DNA from: Flavobacteriales bacterium
Lineage (GTDB): Bacteria > Bacteroidota > Bacteroidia > JACJYZ01
Direction: 5' to 3'
DNA length: 55,906 nucleotides
NCBI GenBank assembly: GCA_020435415.1
Contig: JAGQZQ010000011.1
Coordinates: 1 to 55,906 of the forward strand
Shown here piece by piece: positions 8,137 through 16,887 of the stretch. The notes below the pieces were generated by a model. It worked only from the letters and a program-made list of their open reading frames with translations. It made no database searches and was not told the origin of the DNA. Each line of letters starts with the position of its first letter. Position 1 is the first letter of the stretch. The position numbers and the translations under genes were made by a program.

Positions 8137-8949
8137 ATGGGACATTCATTGTTACAGGGAAAAAGAGGAATTATATTCGGCGCACTGGATGCCAATTCCA
8201 TCGCCTGGAAGGTGGCGGAGAAGGTTTATGACGAAGGTGGCCGGTTCACATTGACCAATGCGCCCGTTGCATTGCGTATGGGTGCGATCAGCGAGCTGTC
8301 GGAGAAATGCGAAGCCAAACTCATTCCCGCCGACGCCACCAATCTTGAAGACCTTGAGAAACTGTATACCGAATCCATGGATGCGTTGGGAGGTAAGATC
8401 GATTTTGTGTTGCACTCCATTGGCATGTCACCGAACGTGCGAAAAGGAAAGCCATACACCGATCTTAACTATGACTTCTTTCTGAAGACCCTTGATATTT
8501 CGGCTTTGTCATTTCACAAGGTTATGCAGGTGGCTCGCAAGCTGGATGCACTGAACGAAGAGGCATCTGTGCTGGCTTTGTCATACATTGCAGCACAACG
8601 GGTATTTCCGGATTACAATGACATGGCCGAAGCCAAAGCCGTGCTGGAGTCTATCGCACGTAGCTTCGGTTATCATTATGGCAAGGAGAAGAAGATCCGG
8701 GTGAATACGATTTCACAAAGTCCCACCATGACCACAGCCGGTTCAGGAATATCAGGATTCAATGCATTTTTCAATTATGCACAGAGCATGTCTCCGCTGG
8801 GCAATGCGTCAGCGGACGATTGCGCCAACCTTTGTGTAGTGATGTTCTCTGACCTGACCCGTATGGTGACCATGCAGAATATTTATCATGATGGCGGCTT
8901 CTCTAATGTGGGAGTGAGCAAGCAGGTCATGGATATTTTTGATAAGTAA
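8137..8949 (+). CDS. fabI: Enoyl-[acyl-carrier-protein] reductase FabI
   Basis: NADH-dependent enoyl-ACP reductase, the last step of each fatty-acid elongation cycle. The sequence opens with the FabI-type GKRGIIFGALDANSIAW rather than a classical SDR glycine motif, and has the divergent active-site pattern YxxxxxxK as YNDMAEAK. HSIGMSP and SQSPTMTTAGSGI are also typical of FabI. The frame extends three codons upstream to a TTG at 8128, but ATG at 8137 fits family N-termini and gives 270 residues. It stands alone between a -7 element and a strong shared terminator. As the target of triclosan and related inhibitors in other bacteria, it is probably essential. Confidence 0.95.
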   Translation: MGHSLLQGKRGIIFGALDANSIAWKVAEKVYDEGGRFTLTNAPVALRMGAISELSEKCEAKLIPADATNLEDLEKLYTESMDALGGKIDFVLHSIGMSPNVRKGKPYTDLNYDFFLKTLDISALSFHKVMQVARKLDALNEEASVLALSYIAAQRVFPDYNDMAEAKAVLESIARSFGYHYGKEKKIRVNTISQSPTMTTAGSGISGFNAFFNYAQSMSPLGNASADDCANLCVVMFSDLTRMVTMQNIYHDGGFSNVGVSKQVMDIFDK

Positions 8950-8998
8950 TATTGGTTGACAATTTCTGACGGCCTAATATCTGACCGTCTATATGTCT

Positions 8999-9034
8999 AT
9001 AAAAAAAAGGGAGCGAAATCGCTCCCTTTTTTTT
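8999..9034. terminator. Bidirectional intrinsic terminator between fabI and clpC
   Basis: A GC-rich helix GGGAGCG/CGCTCCC (9009-9026) is flanked by eight A on the left and eight T on the right, so it can end transcription from both sides. The T tract runs into the clpC stop codon at 9033-9035. Confidence 0.9.
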
Positions 9035-11615
9035 ACTTGGTGTTTTCACCTGATTCATTCTCGGCTTCCGGTTCTTCAGACTTGCCTTTTGTTTTCTTCT
9101 TGGCAGGTGCTTTTCCTTTCACGGCTTTCACCACGATCTCGTCTTTGTCCTTGTCGTATGAGATCTGGACCTTATCACCCTCTTCCAGTTTTGCCTGGAT
9201 GATTTCCTCTGCCAACGGATCTTCCAGGTACTTCTGGATGGCACGCTTCAGGGGACGGGCGCCGAACTGAAGATCAAAACCTTTCTCGGCAATGTAATCC
9301 TTGGCTTCCGGGGTCAGTTCAATCTGGTATCCGATCTTTTCAATACGGTCGAATACCTTTTGAAGTTCCACGTCAATGATCTTGTGTATATCCTCTCTGC
9401 TCAGACTGTTAAAGAGAACTATGTCATCAATCCGGTTCAGGAACTCAGGTGCGAATGTCTTTTTAAGCGCATTCTCAATCACACCTTTTTCGTGTTCGTT
9501 GGCACCTTTTTGTTTTGCGTCCGTGCTGAAGCCGACACCTTGTCCGAAATCCTTCAACTGACGTGATCCAATATTGGATGTCATGATGATGATGGTATTC
9601 TTAAAATCCACCTTACGTCCGAGGCTATCGGTCAGCTGACCATCATCAAGCACCTGCAGAAGAAGGTTGAATACATCCGGATGGGCTTTCTCGATCTCAT
9701 CAAGCAGCACAACACTGTAAGGTTTGCGTCTTACCTTTTCAGTAAGCTGTCCGCCTTCTTCATAACCCACATATCCGGGAGGGGCTCCTACGAGTCGGGA
9801 TACAGCAAACTTCTCCATGTATTCGCTCATGTCAATGCGGATGAGTGCATCATCACTGTCGAACAGGTTCTTGGAAAGTTCTTTGGCCAACTGTGTTTTA
9901 CCAACACCGGTAGGTCCCAGGAAAATAAAGGTACCGATCGGTTTGTTCGGATCTTTAAGTCCGGCGCGATTACGCTGTATGGCTTTCACCACCTTTTTGA
10001 TCGGGTCTTCCTGTCCGATGACTTTGCCTTCCAGGTCAGCGCCCAGGCTCAGCAGCTTGGTGCTTTCGTTTTGCGCGATCCGCTGAACGGGAACACCGGT
10101 CATCATTGCAACAACCTCAGCTACGTTCTCTTCTGCAACTGTTTCGCGATGAGAGCGCGTTTCCTCTTCCCACTTCTTCTTGGCGGTATCGAGTTGTTCG
10201 TGCAGTTGTCTCTCCGTGTCACGCAGCTTGGCTGCTTCCTCGTACTTCTGGCTGCGCACCACGCGGCTCTTTTCTTCCTTGATCTCTTCGATCTTCTTTT
10301 CGATCTCGATCACCGCCTTGGGTACGTTGATGTTGGTGATGTGAACACGTGAACCGGCTTCATCAAGTGCATCAATTGCCTTATCCGGCAGGTGACGGTC
10401 AGTGATGTAGCGGGCGGTTAGTTCCACACATGCTTTAATGGCATCATCCGTATAGGTCACATTATGATGATCCTCGTATTTTTCCTTGATGTTGTTCAGG
10501 ATCTCTACGGTCTCTTCCGGAGTGGTGGGATCAACCAGCACCTTTTGGAAGCGACGGTCCAGGGCGCCATCCTTTTCGATATACTGGCGGTACTCATCAA
10601 GGGTGGTGGCGCCGATGCACTGGATCTCTCCGCGCGCAAGTGCGGGCTTGAACATATTGGATGCATCCAGGGAGCCTGAAGCACCTCCGGCACCGATGAT
10701 GGTGTGAATTTCATCAATGAAGAGGATCACATCCGGAGATTTCTCCAGTTCATTCATGACGGCTTTCATGCGCTCCTCGAATTGTCCGCGGTATTTGGTG
10801 CCTGCCACAAGGGAGGCGAGATCAAGGGTCACGATCCTTTTATTGAAAAGTACCCGTGACACTTTACGTTGGATAATGCGAAGGGCCAGGCCTTCGGCGA
10901 TGGCTGATTTACCTACACCGGGTTCACCGATGAGGATCGGGTTGTTCTTTTTGCGACGGCTGAGGATCTGTGAAACACGTTCGATCTCTTTTTCACGACC
11001 TACGATCGGGTCCAGACGCCCTTCTTCCGCAGCAGCGGTAAGGTCACGTCCGAAGTTATCCAATACGGGGGTTCGTGATTTCGTGTCTCCTGATTTCTTG
11101 CCGCTTGGACCGGCATCGAAATCATTGTCCTGATCGTCATCATCGTCAGTGGGGTTGCCGGGAAACTCGGCGCGTGGGTCAGATAGTAACAATTCTAATT
11201 CGTCTTTAACGGTTTCATAATCCACATCAAACTGATGAAGGATCTGTGTGGCGACATTATCTGTATCCTTCAGTATGGAAAGCAGCAGGTGTTCGGTTCC
11301 GATCATGCTGCTTTTAAAAAGTTTCGCTTCGAGATAGGTGATCTTCAGGGCCCTTTCCGCCTGTTTGACCAGTGGGATGTTTCCGGAGGGAACCACTTTT
11401 TTGCTGCTTCCCTTGATGGTGTTTTCAATGGCCTTTCTTAATTCGATGGGATCTACATCCAGGGAGCGCAGGATCTTCATTGCCATACCCTCACCTTCGC
11501 GTATGATACCCAACAAAAGGTGCTCGGCACCGATGTAATCATGCCCTAACCGCAGGGCTTCTTCCCGGCTGTAGGTGATCACATCTTTGACCCTTGGTGA
11601 GAATTTGGCTTCCAT
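9033..11615 (-). CDS. clpC: Clp protease ATP-binding subunit ClpC
   Basis: AAA+ unfoldase that feeds substrates to ClpP. The 860-residue protein has the two N-terminal Clp repeats (residues ~5-145), an acidic linker with a run of aspartates, the first AAA+ domain with Walker A GEPGVGKS at 230-237, a middle region with a UVR-type motif ([10 protein letters not shown], about 460) that marks ClpC rather than ClpA or ClpB, and a second AAA+ domain with GPTGVGKT. The C-terminus has a charged Lys/Glu-rich extension typical of Bacteroidota ClpC. It is divergent from gyrA across 272 bases. No ClpS or McsAB gene is adjacent, so adaptor use cannot be judged. Confidence 0.95.
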   Translation of the reverse strand: MEAKFSPRVKDVITYSREEALRLGHDYIGAEHLLLGIIREGEGMAMKILRSLDVDPIELRKAIENTIKGSSKKVVPSGNIPLVKQAERALKITYLEAKLFKSSMIGTEHLLLSILKDTDNVATQILHQFDVDYETVKDELELLLSDPRAEFPGNPTDDDDDQDNDFDAGPSGKKSGDTKSRTPVLDNFGRDLTAAAEEGRLDPIVGREKEIERVSQILSRRKKNNPILIGEPGVGKSAIAEGLALRIIQRKVSRVLFNKRIVTLDLASLVAGTKYRGQFEERMKAVMNELEKSPDVILFIDEIHTIIGAGGASGSLDASNMFKPALARGEIQCIGATTLDEYRQYIEKDGALDRRFQKVLVDPTTPEETVEILNNIKEKYEDHHNVTYTDDAIKACVELTARYITDRHLPDKAIDALDEAGSRVHITNINVPKAVIEIEKKIEEIKEEKSRVVRSQKYEEAAKLRDTERQLHEQLDTAKKKWEEETRSHRETVAEENVAEVVAMMTGVPVQRIAQNESTKLLSLGADLEGKVIGQEDPIKKVVKAIQRNRAGLKDPNKPIGTFIFLGPTGVGKTQLAKELSKNLFDSDDALIRIDMSEYMEKFAVSRLVGAPPGYVGYEEGGQLTEKVRRKPYSVVLLDEIEKAHPDVFNLLLQVLDDGQLTDSLGRKVDFKNTIIIMTSNIGSRQLKDFGQGVGFSTDAKQKGANEHEKGVIENALKKTFAPEFLNRIDDIVLFNSLSREDIHKIIDVELQKVFDRIEKIGYQIELTPEAKDYIAEKGFDLQFGARPLKRAIQKYLEDPLAEEIIQAKLEEGDKVQISYDKDKDEIVVKAVKGKAPAKKKTKGKSEEPEAENESGENTK

Positions 11616-11887
11616 GACGCTATATTTCGCTATTGGTTACAGTCTTTTTTTCTTTAACGCCCACCCGTAATAAACTGTTACAGGATGTGCGTGACCGATA
11701 CCGATTCGCTGGTATCCAAAAATAAGGCTGGCAGTGCGTTTTGCCCTGTTTTCCAGGCCTATAATTATCAACAAAAATTTGTTAGTAATTTGTTAGGATT
11801 TTTTACCTGCCCAGGCAGCTGCTTTTCCTTATCTTCACGCTAATTACAACAAATTTCGTGCTAAATAACAAATAATGTCAAAATAAC
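11616..11887. promoter_or_regulatory. Divergent control region of clpC and gyrA
   Basis: This 272-base AT-rich gap must hold both promoters. TATCTTCA at 11830-11837 is a weak -7 candidate for gyrA. A small inverted repeat GATACC/GGTATC lies at 11697-11716. No exact TAxxTTTG element was found for clpC, and no CtsR- or HrcA-like operator was recognised. Confidence 0.3.
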
Positions 11888-14443
11888 ATGGAAGGAGACG
11901 GAGAAAAAATTGTTCGGATCAATATAGAGGAGGAAATGAAGACCGCCTACATAGATTATTCTATGTCGGTCATTGTGGCACGTGCCCTCCCGGATGTCAG
12001 GGATGGATTGAAGCCCGTGCATCGGAGAATTCTTTTCGGAATGCAGGAACTGGGCGTGCTTTCCAATCGCCCTTATAAGAAGTCTGCCAGGATCGTCGGG
12101 GAAGTCCTCGGTAAGTATCACCCGCACGGGGATACTGCCGTGTATGACTCGATGGTGCGGATGGCTCAGACCTGGTCGTTGCGTTACCCGCTGGTTGACG
12201 GTCAGGGTAACTTCGGTTCCGTCGATGGCGACAGCCCGGCAGCCATGAGGTATACCGAGGCACGTCTTCGCAAGATCGCCGAAGAAATGCTGAGTGACCT
12301 GGATAAGAACACGGTTGATTTTCAACTGAACTTTGATGACTCGCTGGAAGAGCCGACCGTACTGCCCACCCGGATACCCAGCTTGCTGGTCAACGGTGCA
12401 TCCGGTATTGCCGTGGGTATGGCTACGAACATGCCGCCTCACAACCTCACAGAGGTGATCAATGCCACCGTAGCTTATATCGACAATCGTGAGATCACCG
12501 TGGAAGGGATGATGGAGCATATCAAGGCGCCTGACTTCCCGACGGGAGGGATCATCTACGGTTATGAAGGAGTGAAAGAAGCATTCGAGACCGGCCGCGG
12601 TCGTGTTGTAATGCGTGGAAAGACGGAGTTCGAATCCATGGATAACGGCAAGGAACGCATCATCGTGACAGAGATTCCTTACCAGGTGAATAAAGCGGAG
12701 ATGATACGCAAGACCGCCGAACTGGTCAACGAGAAGAAAATAGATGGTATTACCGATATAAGAGATGAATCCGACCGCAATGGTATGCGGGTGGTTTATG
12801 AACTGCGCAGGGATGTGATCCCCAACGTGGTTCTTAATAAACTCTTTAAGTATACAGCACTTCAAACCTCCTTCGGGGTGAACAATATCGCGCTGGTGAA
12901 AGGCCGTCCGGTGATGCTCAATCTGAAAGATATGATCGTGCATTTTGTGGATCACCGCCATGAGGTGGTGATTCGCAGAACACAATATGAACTGGATCAG
13001 GCGGAGAAAAGGGCACACATCCTCGAAGGATTGCTGATCGCCATTGATCACCTGGATGAGGTGATCGCGTTGATCCGTGGATCGCATACACCGGAAGAAG
13101 CCCGTGAAGGGTTGATGTCCAGGTTCCAGTTGTCAGAAATTCAGGCACGCGCGATCCTGGATATGCGTCTCCAAAAACTGACCGGTCTTGAAAGAGAGAA
13201 GGTGAAGGAAGAGCATGCGGAACTGATGAAGATGATCGCACACTATAAGGAAGTGCTGGCCAACGAAGATCTCCGGATGGGTATTATCAAGGAAGAACTG
13301 ATTGAAGTCAGGGATAAGTATGGCGACAAACGTCGGACACAGATCGAATACGCCGGCGGCGACATGCGCATTGAGGACATGATCGCTGATGAGGCGGTCG
13401 TGATCACCATCTCACACCTGGGTTATGTAAAACGTACTCCGCTCACCGAATACCGTGTACAAAACAGGGGAGGTGTCGGGTCGCGTGGAAGTAATACCCG
13501 CGATGAAGACTTTTTGGAGCATATGTTTGTGGCAACAAACCACAATTACCTGTTGTTCTTTACCGAACAGGGTAAATGTTACTGGTTGCGTGCCTACGAG
13601 ATACCTGAAGGCAACAAGGCTTCCAAAGGCCGGGCCATTCAGAATCTCATCAATATTGCACAGGACGATAAGGTGAAGGCATACATTAATGTGAAGGATC
13701 TGAAGGATGAAGAGTACATCGCGAATAATTATATCGTGATGTGTACCAAGCAGGGTGTGATCAAGAAAACCACCCTGGAAGCGTATTCCCGTCCGCGTCA
13801 GAATGGGATCAATGCCATTACTGTCCGGGATGGAGATCAGTTGCTGGAAGCCAGACTTACCAATGGTACCAGTGAAATTCTGATCGCCGTTCGCAGCGGA
13901 CGAGCCATTCGTTTCAACGAATCCACCGTTCGTCCTATGGGCAGAAATGCATCCGGTGTGAGAGGTATCAAGCTCGATGGAAAGAAAGACGAAGTGATCG
14001 GTATGGTATGTGTCGAAAATCCAACGGATACGATCCTCGTTGTTTCAGAAAAAGGCTATGGAAAACGTTCACCGATAGAAGACTACCGGATCACCAACCG
14101 GGGTGGTAAAGGTGTGAAAACCCTTAACATTACGGATAAGACCGGTGACCTTATCGCCATTAAGAACGTGACCGAGGAGCACGACCTAATGGTAATCACC
14201 AAAAAAGGTATCGTGATCCGCTCCAGTGTAACTTCACTTCGTGTGATGGGCCGGGCCACCCAGGGCGTGCGTATCATAACCCTTCGGGATGATGAAATCG
14301 CAGCCGTAGCCCGTGTTGAAGCGCTTGAAGAAGAGGACATGCTTGAAGATGGTGTTACAGAAACAACGGTGGAAGGGTCTGCGGAAGATCAACAATCTCC
14401 AGATGCGCCGGAGCCGGACAATAATGAAGAAGAAAATGAATAG
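11888..14443 (+). CDS. gyrA: DNA gyrase subunit A
   Basis: Breakage-reunion subunit of gyrase, 851 residues. The catalytic tyrosine is Y122 in [10 protein letters not shown]. The quinolone-resistance region reads [10 protein letters not shown] with numbering equal to E. coli, so position 83 is Thr and position 87 is Asp; Thr83 is a natural variant and does not by itself show resistance. The GyrA box that lets gyrase wrap DNA is present as QNRGGVG, which separates it from ParC, and six C-terminal beta-pinwheel blades follow. The last ~40 residues are an acidic tail with many Glu and Asp, common in this phylum. It is transcribed alone and ends at an intrinsic terminator. Confidence 0.96.
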   Translation: MEGDGEKIVRINIEEEMKTAYIDYSMSVIVARALPDVRDGLKPVHRRILFGMQELGVLSNRPYKKSARIVGEVLGKYHPHGDTAVYDSMVRMAQTWSLRYPLVDGQGNFGSVDGDSPAAMRYTEARLRKIAEEMLSDLDKNTVDFQLNFDDSLEEPTVLPTRIPSLLVNGASGIAVGMATNMPPHNLTEVINATVAYIDNREITVEGMMEHIKAPDFPTGGIIYGYEGVKEAFETGRGRVVMRGKTEFESMDNGKERIIVTEIPYQVNKAEMIRKTAELVNEKKIDGITDIRDESDRNGMRVVYELRRDVIPNVVLNKLFKYTALQTSFGVNNIALVKGRPVMLNLKDMIVHFVDHRHEVVIRRTQYELDQAEKRAHILEGLLIAIDHLDEVIALIRGSHTPEEAREGLMSRFQLSEIQARAILDMRLQKLTGLEREKVKEEHAELMKMIAHYKEVLANEDLRMGIIKEELIEVRDKYGDKRRTQIEYAGGDMRIEDMIADEAVVITISHLGYVKRTPLTEYRVQNRGGVGSRGSNTRDEDFLEHMFVATNHNYLLFFTEQGKCYWLRAYEIPEGNKASKGRAIQNLINIAQDDKVKAYINVKDLKDEEYIANNYIVMCTKQGVIKKTTLEAYSRPRQNGINAITVRDGDQLLEARLTNGTSEILIAVRSGRAIRFNESTVRPMGRNASGVRGIKLDGKKDEVIGMVCVENPTDTILVVSEKGYGKRSPIEDYRITNRGGKGVKTLNITDKTGDLIAIKNVTEEHDLMVITKKGIVIRSSVTSLRVMGRATQGVRIITLRDDEIAAVARVEALEEEDMLEDGVTETTVEGSAEDQQSPDAPEPDNNEEENE

Positions 14444-14447
14444 TGAC

Positions 14448-14480
14448 AAAGGGGAGGGGTAGCCCTCCTCTTTGCTTTAA
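14448..14480 (+). terminator. Intrinsic terminator after gyrA
   Basis: GGAGGG (14453-14458) pairs with CCCTCC (14463-14468) around a GTAG loop, extended by A-T pairs, and is followed by a T-rich run. It begins four bases after the gyrA stop. Confidence 0.7.
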
Positions 14481-14498
14481 TCCCCCAAACTCCAAACT

Positions 14499-15632
14499 AT
14501 GAAGTACATTTTGATGTTCACACTGGCTATGGTGGTAACATTGTCAGGTAATGCTCAGATGGGCAAGGTTTATACGGCATACGGCCACTTGCAGGAACAA
14601 CAACTGGATAAAGCCAAAGCGGCCATCGATGAAGCAACAACCCATGAAAAAAGCAAGGATCATCCGAAGACCTGGCTCTACCGCGGACAAATATATGCCC
14701 TGATACAAGCGCATCGCTCAACCGAAGGTCAGTTTAAAGATTTGGATGACCAGGCACTGGAGAAGGCCTATGCATCCTTCTTACGTTGCAAGGAGCTGGA
14801 CCAAAAAGGCTCCTTTGAAAAAGACATTGCCAAAGGGCTGGATGATTGCAGACGTGGTTATTTCACCGAAGCGGCAGCAGCACTGAATGGCGGTGATTAC
14901 CCCAAAGCGCATGAGCTTTTCAAGAAAACAGTAGAAGTATCCGATCTGATTGAGTTCAGTGATACCAACTCATATTTTTACGGCGGCCAGTCTGCATATC
15001 TGGCAGAAGATTATAAGGGTGCCATTGCACTGCTTACCCGTGCCTGTGATCTGAAGATGAAACAGGGTGAGTGCTGGAACCTGCTGGCTTCAGCTCACTG
15101 GTTTAACGGAGATACCCTGGGCTGGAAGAATACGGTGGAAAAGGGAGCGGAGCTTTATCCCGAATATGGTGGACTCATCACTCAGCTGGCCAGTTACTAC
15201 GTGATCAATCAGAAGTATCCTGAAGCCAAGGAAGTTTTACATAAGGCCATTGAAAAATTCCCTGACAATGAGGAGCTATGCTACAATCTGGGTGTGGTTT
15301 ACGATAACCTGGAAGAAGTGGATAATGCCAAGACCTACTATGAAAAGGCGATCGCGATGAAACCGGATTACTTCGATGCGATCTATAACCTGGGCGCCAT
15401 GTATTATAATTATGGTGTACGTATTCAGAATGGCGCCAACGATATCAAGGATGTGAAGGCATACAACAAGGAAAAGGCAAAAGCGGATGAGACTTTCAAG
15501 AGTGCGCTGGTGTATTTTGAACAAGCTTATGCACTTGACCCGAACGACCGGAATGTGCTTGTGTCGCTACAGCAAATCTATACCCGGCTTGGGAAGAAAG
15601 ATAAACTGGCGGAGATTGAACAACGCCTGTGA
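14499..15632 (+). CDS. Secreted tetratricopeptide-repeat protein
   Basis: A 377-residue protein with a cleavable signal peptide (MKYILMFTLAMVVTLSGNAQ) and then TPR-type helical pairs throughout, clearest at residues ~210-290 (YPEAKEVLHKAIEKFPDN, NAKTYYEKAIAMKPDYFDA) and near the C-terminus. It is a paralogue of the convergent gene at 15710: both open with a signal ending in AQM, then KAKAAIDEA or AKKAIDDA, then a W-Y-R motif. Such proteins are usually periplasmic scaffolds in Bacteroidota; no partner is known. It lies between two terminators and is probably its own transcript. Confidence 0.85.
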   Translation: MKYILMFTLAMVVTLSGNAQMGKVYTAYGHLQEQQLDKAKAAIDEATTHEKSKDHPKTWLYRGQIYALIQAHRSTEGQFKDLDDQALEKAYASFLRCKELDQKGSFEKDIAKGLDDCRRGYFTEAAAALNGGDYPKAHELFKKTVEVSDLIEFSDTNSYFYGGQSAYLAEDYKGAIALLTRACDLKMKQGECWNLLASAHWFNGDTLGWKNTVEKGAELYPEYGGLITQLASYYVINQKYPEAKEVLHKAIEKFPDNEELCYNLGVVYDNLEEVDNAKTYYEKAIAMKPDYFDAIYNLGAMYYNYGVRIQNGANDIKDVKAYNKEKAKADETFKSALVYFEQAYALDPNDRNVLVSLQQIYTRLGKKDKLAEIEQRL

Positions 15633-15655
15633 TTTTAACAGGAAGGTCATGAAGC

Positions 15656-15689
15656 AAAAAAAGACGTGCAGCACTTGCACGTCTTTTTT
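15656..15689. terminator. Bidirectional terminator between convergent TPR genes
   Basis: A perfect 8-bp helix GACGTGCA/TGCACGTC (15663-15670 and 15676-15683) with a 5-base loop, preceded by seven A and followed by six T, serves both converging transcripts. Confidence 0.9.
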
Positions 15690-15709
15690 GTTTTGTAGGA
15701 AGTCTGTTG

Positions 15710-16876
15710 TTATTTGTTCTGTAGTTCTTCCAGTTTTGCTTTGACCGCGTTGTATTTGTCATCCTCTTTGGTGCGGATATAAACCTTCTTCAGCAGGTCA
15801 AGTACTTCGGTGTTTTCCGGCTGCATGCCCTGAACCCTTTCAAAGCTACCGGCGGCTTCCTTGAATTTTGCATCGGCCTTGGCTTTGGCAGCTTCATACT
15901 TTTTCAAGTCTTTGATTGCATTCGCTGTTTCAATCAATGTGCCGGCTGCGTTATACTGTGCAATACCAAGATCAATCCAGTAGTCGGCGTTGCCGGGATC
16001 CAGTTCGGCGGCTTTCTTCAGATCCGCTTCCGCTTCCGCTGCTTTGTCGTCTTTCTTTTCCAGTAACTTTCCTCTCAGGTAAAGCAGATTGGCGGCTTCA
16101 GGATCGTTGGCGAGTTCTTCATTGAGCTTGGAAATGAGATCATCGGTCCGGTCCATTTTTACATACAGATGCACCTGTTGTGTAATGAGATTCTTGTCTG
16201 ACTCGAAAAGCGCACGACCTTTTTCTACGTACTTCAATGCTTCCTCCAGGTTATTTTCCTTGTAGAACAGGTTGCTCATGTCAAGGTAAATGGATGGATC
16301 GTTGTAATTCATATCCATCAATTTCTGAAGATACTCCTTGGCCTTGGCGTTGTTATCTGCACGCATGGCGGCGCTATAGCAGTTGACATAAATGTTCTTG
16401 TCGGAAAGATTTGATCTGGCCAGCGACTTCTGATTGTCATAAGGAACGATCTTCAGAATGGATAGCCAGAGGGCCTCTGCTTCATCGCTCTTGCCTTCAT
16501 TCAATTTGTCGATGGCTTTGTTGTTGATCAGGCCGGCGGAGGAGATCAGCATTTGTCTCATTTCCTTGGTGTATAGTTCCTTATCGTCCACATCAATGCA
16601 ATGCATCGTGGCTTCGGCAGCTTTCTCAATGGCATTTGGATCCAGGTCACTTTTCTTCTGATGGATATCATAATAGACCTTGGCGCGGTAATACCACATC
16701 TTGACATGGTTTGATGTGCTTTCATTGGCAGCCGCGTCATCAATGGCCTTCTTCGCCTCGGCATAACGTTCGCTCCGTAGCATATTGTTGGCGGTTTGCA
16801 CGTTGTTCATCTGTGCAAATCCACTTCCCGTAATAGCCGTGGTTAATACGATTGATAGGAGATTCTTTCTAAGCAT
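15710..16876 (-). CDS. Secreted tetratricopeptide-repeat protein, paralogue of the gene at 14499
   Basis: A 388-residue protein with a signal peptide (about 21 residues, ending GFAQ) and TPR-type repeats over the rest, with clear pairs such as DNNAKAKEYLQKLMDMNYND, YKENNLEEALKYVEKG and a final block near YESFERVQGM-like helices. The first ~80 residues match the convergent paralogue in pattern (SERYAEAKKAIDDAAANE, WYYRAKVYY). It starts 11 bases after the stop of the upstream M16 protease gene, so the two form an operon and may act together in the periplasm, for example the TPR protein as a scaffold for the protease; that link is inference. Confidence 0.85.
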   Translation of the reverse strand: MLRKNLLSIVLTTAITGSGFAQMNNVQTANNMLRSERYAEAKKAIDDAAANESTSNHVKMWYYRAKVYYDIHQKKSDLDPNAIEKAAEATMHCIDVDDKELYTKEMRQMLISSAGLINNKAIDKLNEGKSDEAEALWLSILKIVPYDNQKSLARSNLSDKNIYVNCYSAAMRADNNAKAKEYLQKLMDMNYNDPSIYLDMSNLFYKENNLEEALKYVEKGRALFESDKNLITQQVHLYVKMDRTDDLISKLNEELANDPEAANLLYLRGKLLEKKDDKAAEAEADLKKAAELDPGNADYWIDLGIAQYNAAGTLIETANAIKDLKKYEAAKAKADAKFKEAAGSFERVQGMQPENTEVLDLLKKVYIRTKEDDKYNAVKAKLEELQNK

Positions 16877-16887
16877 TACTTGATAAT

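Noticed and set aside
9681-10352. Long plus-strand frames opposite clpC, and similar long frames opposite bioA and gyrA
   Set aside because: They are antisense shadows of well-identified genes, produced by the codon use of the real gene.
13044-13087. 408-codon minus-strand frame antisense to gyrA (11861-13087)
   Set aside because: Rich in His, Arg and Gln, with no family features; it mirrors the gyrA reading frame.
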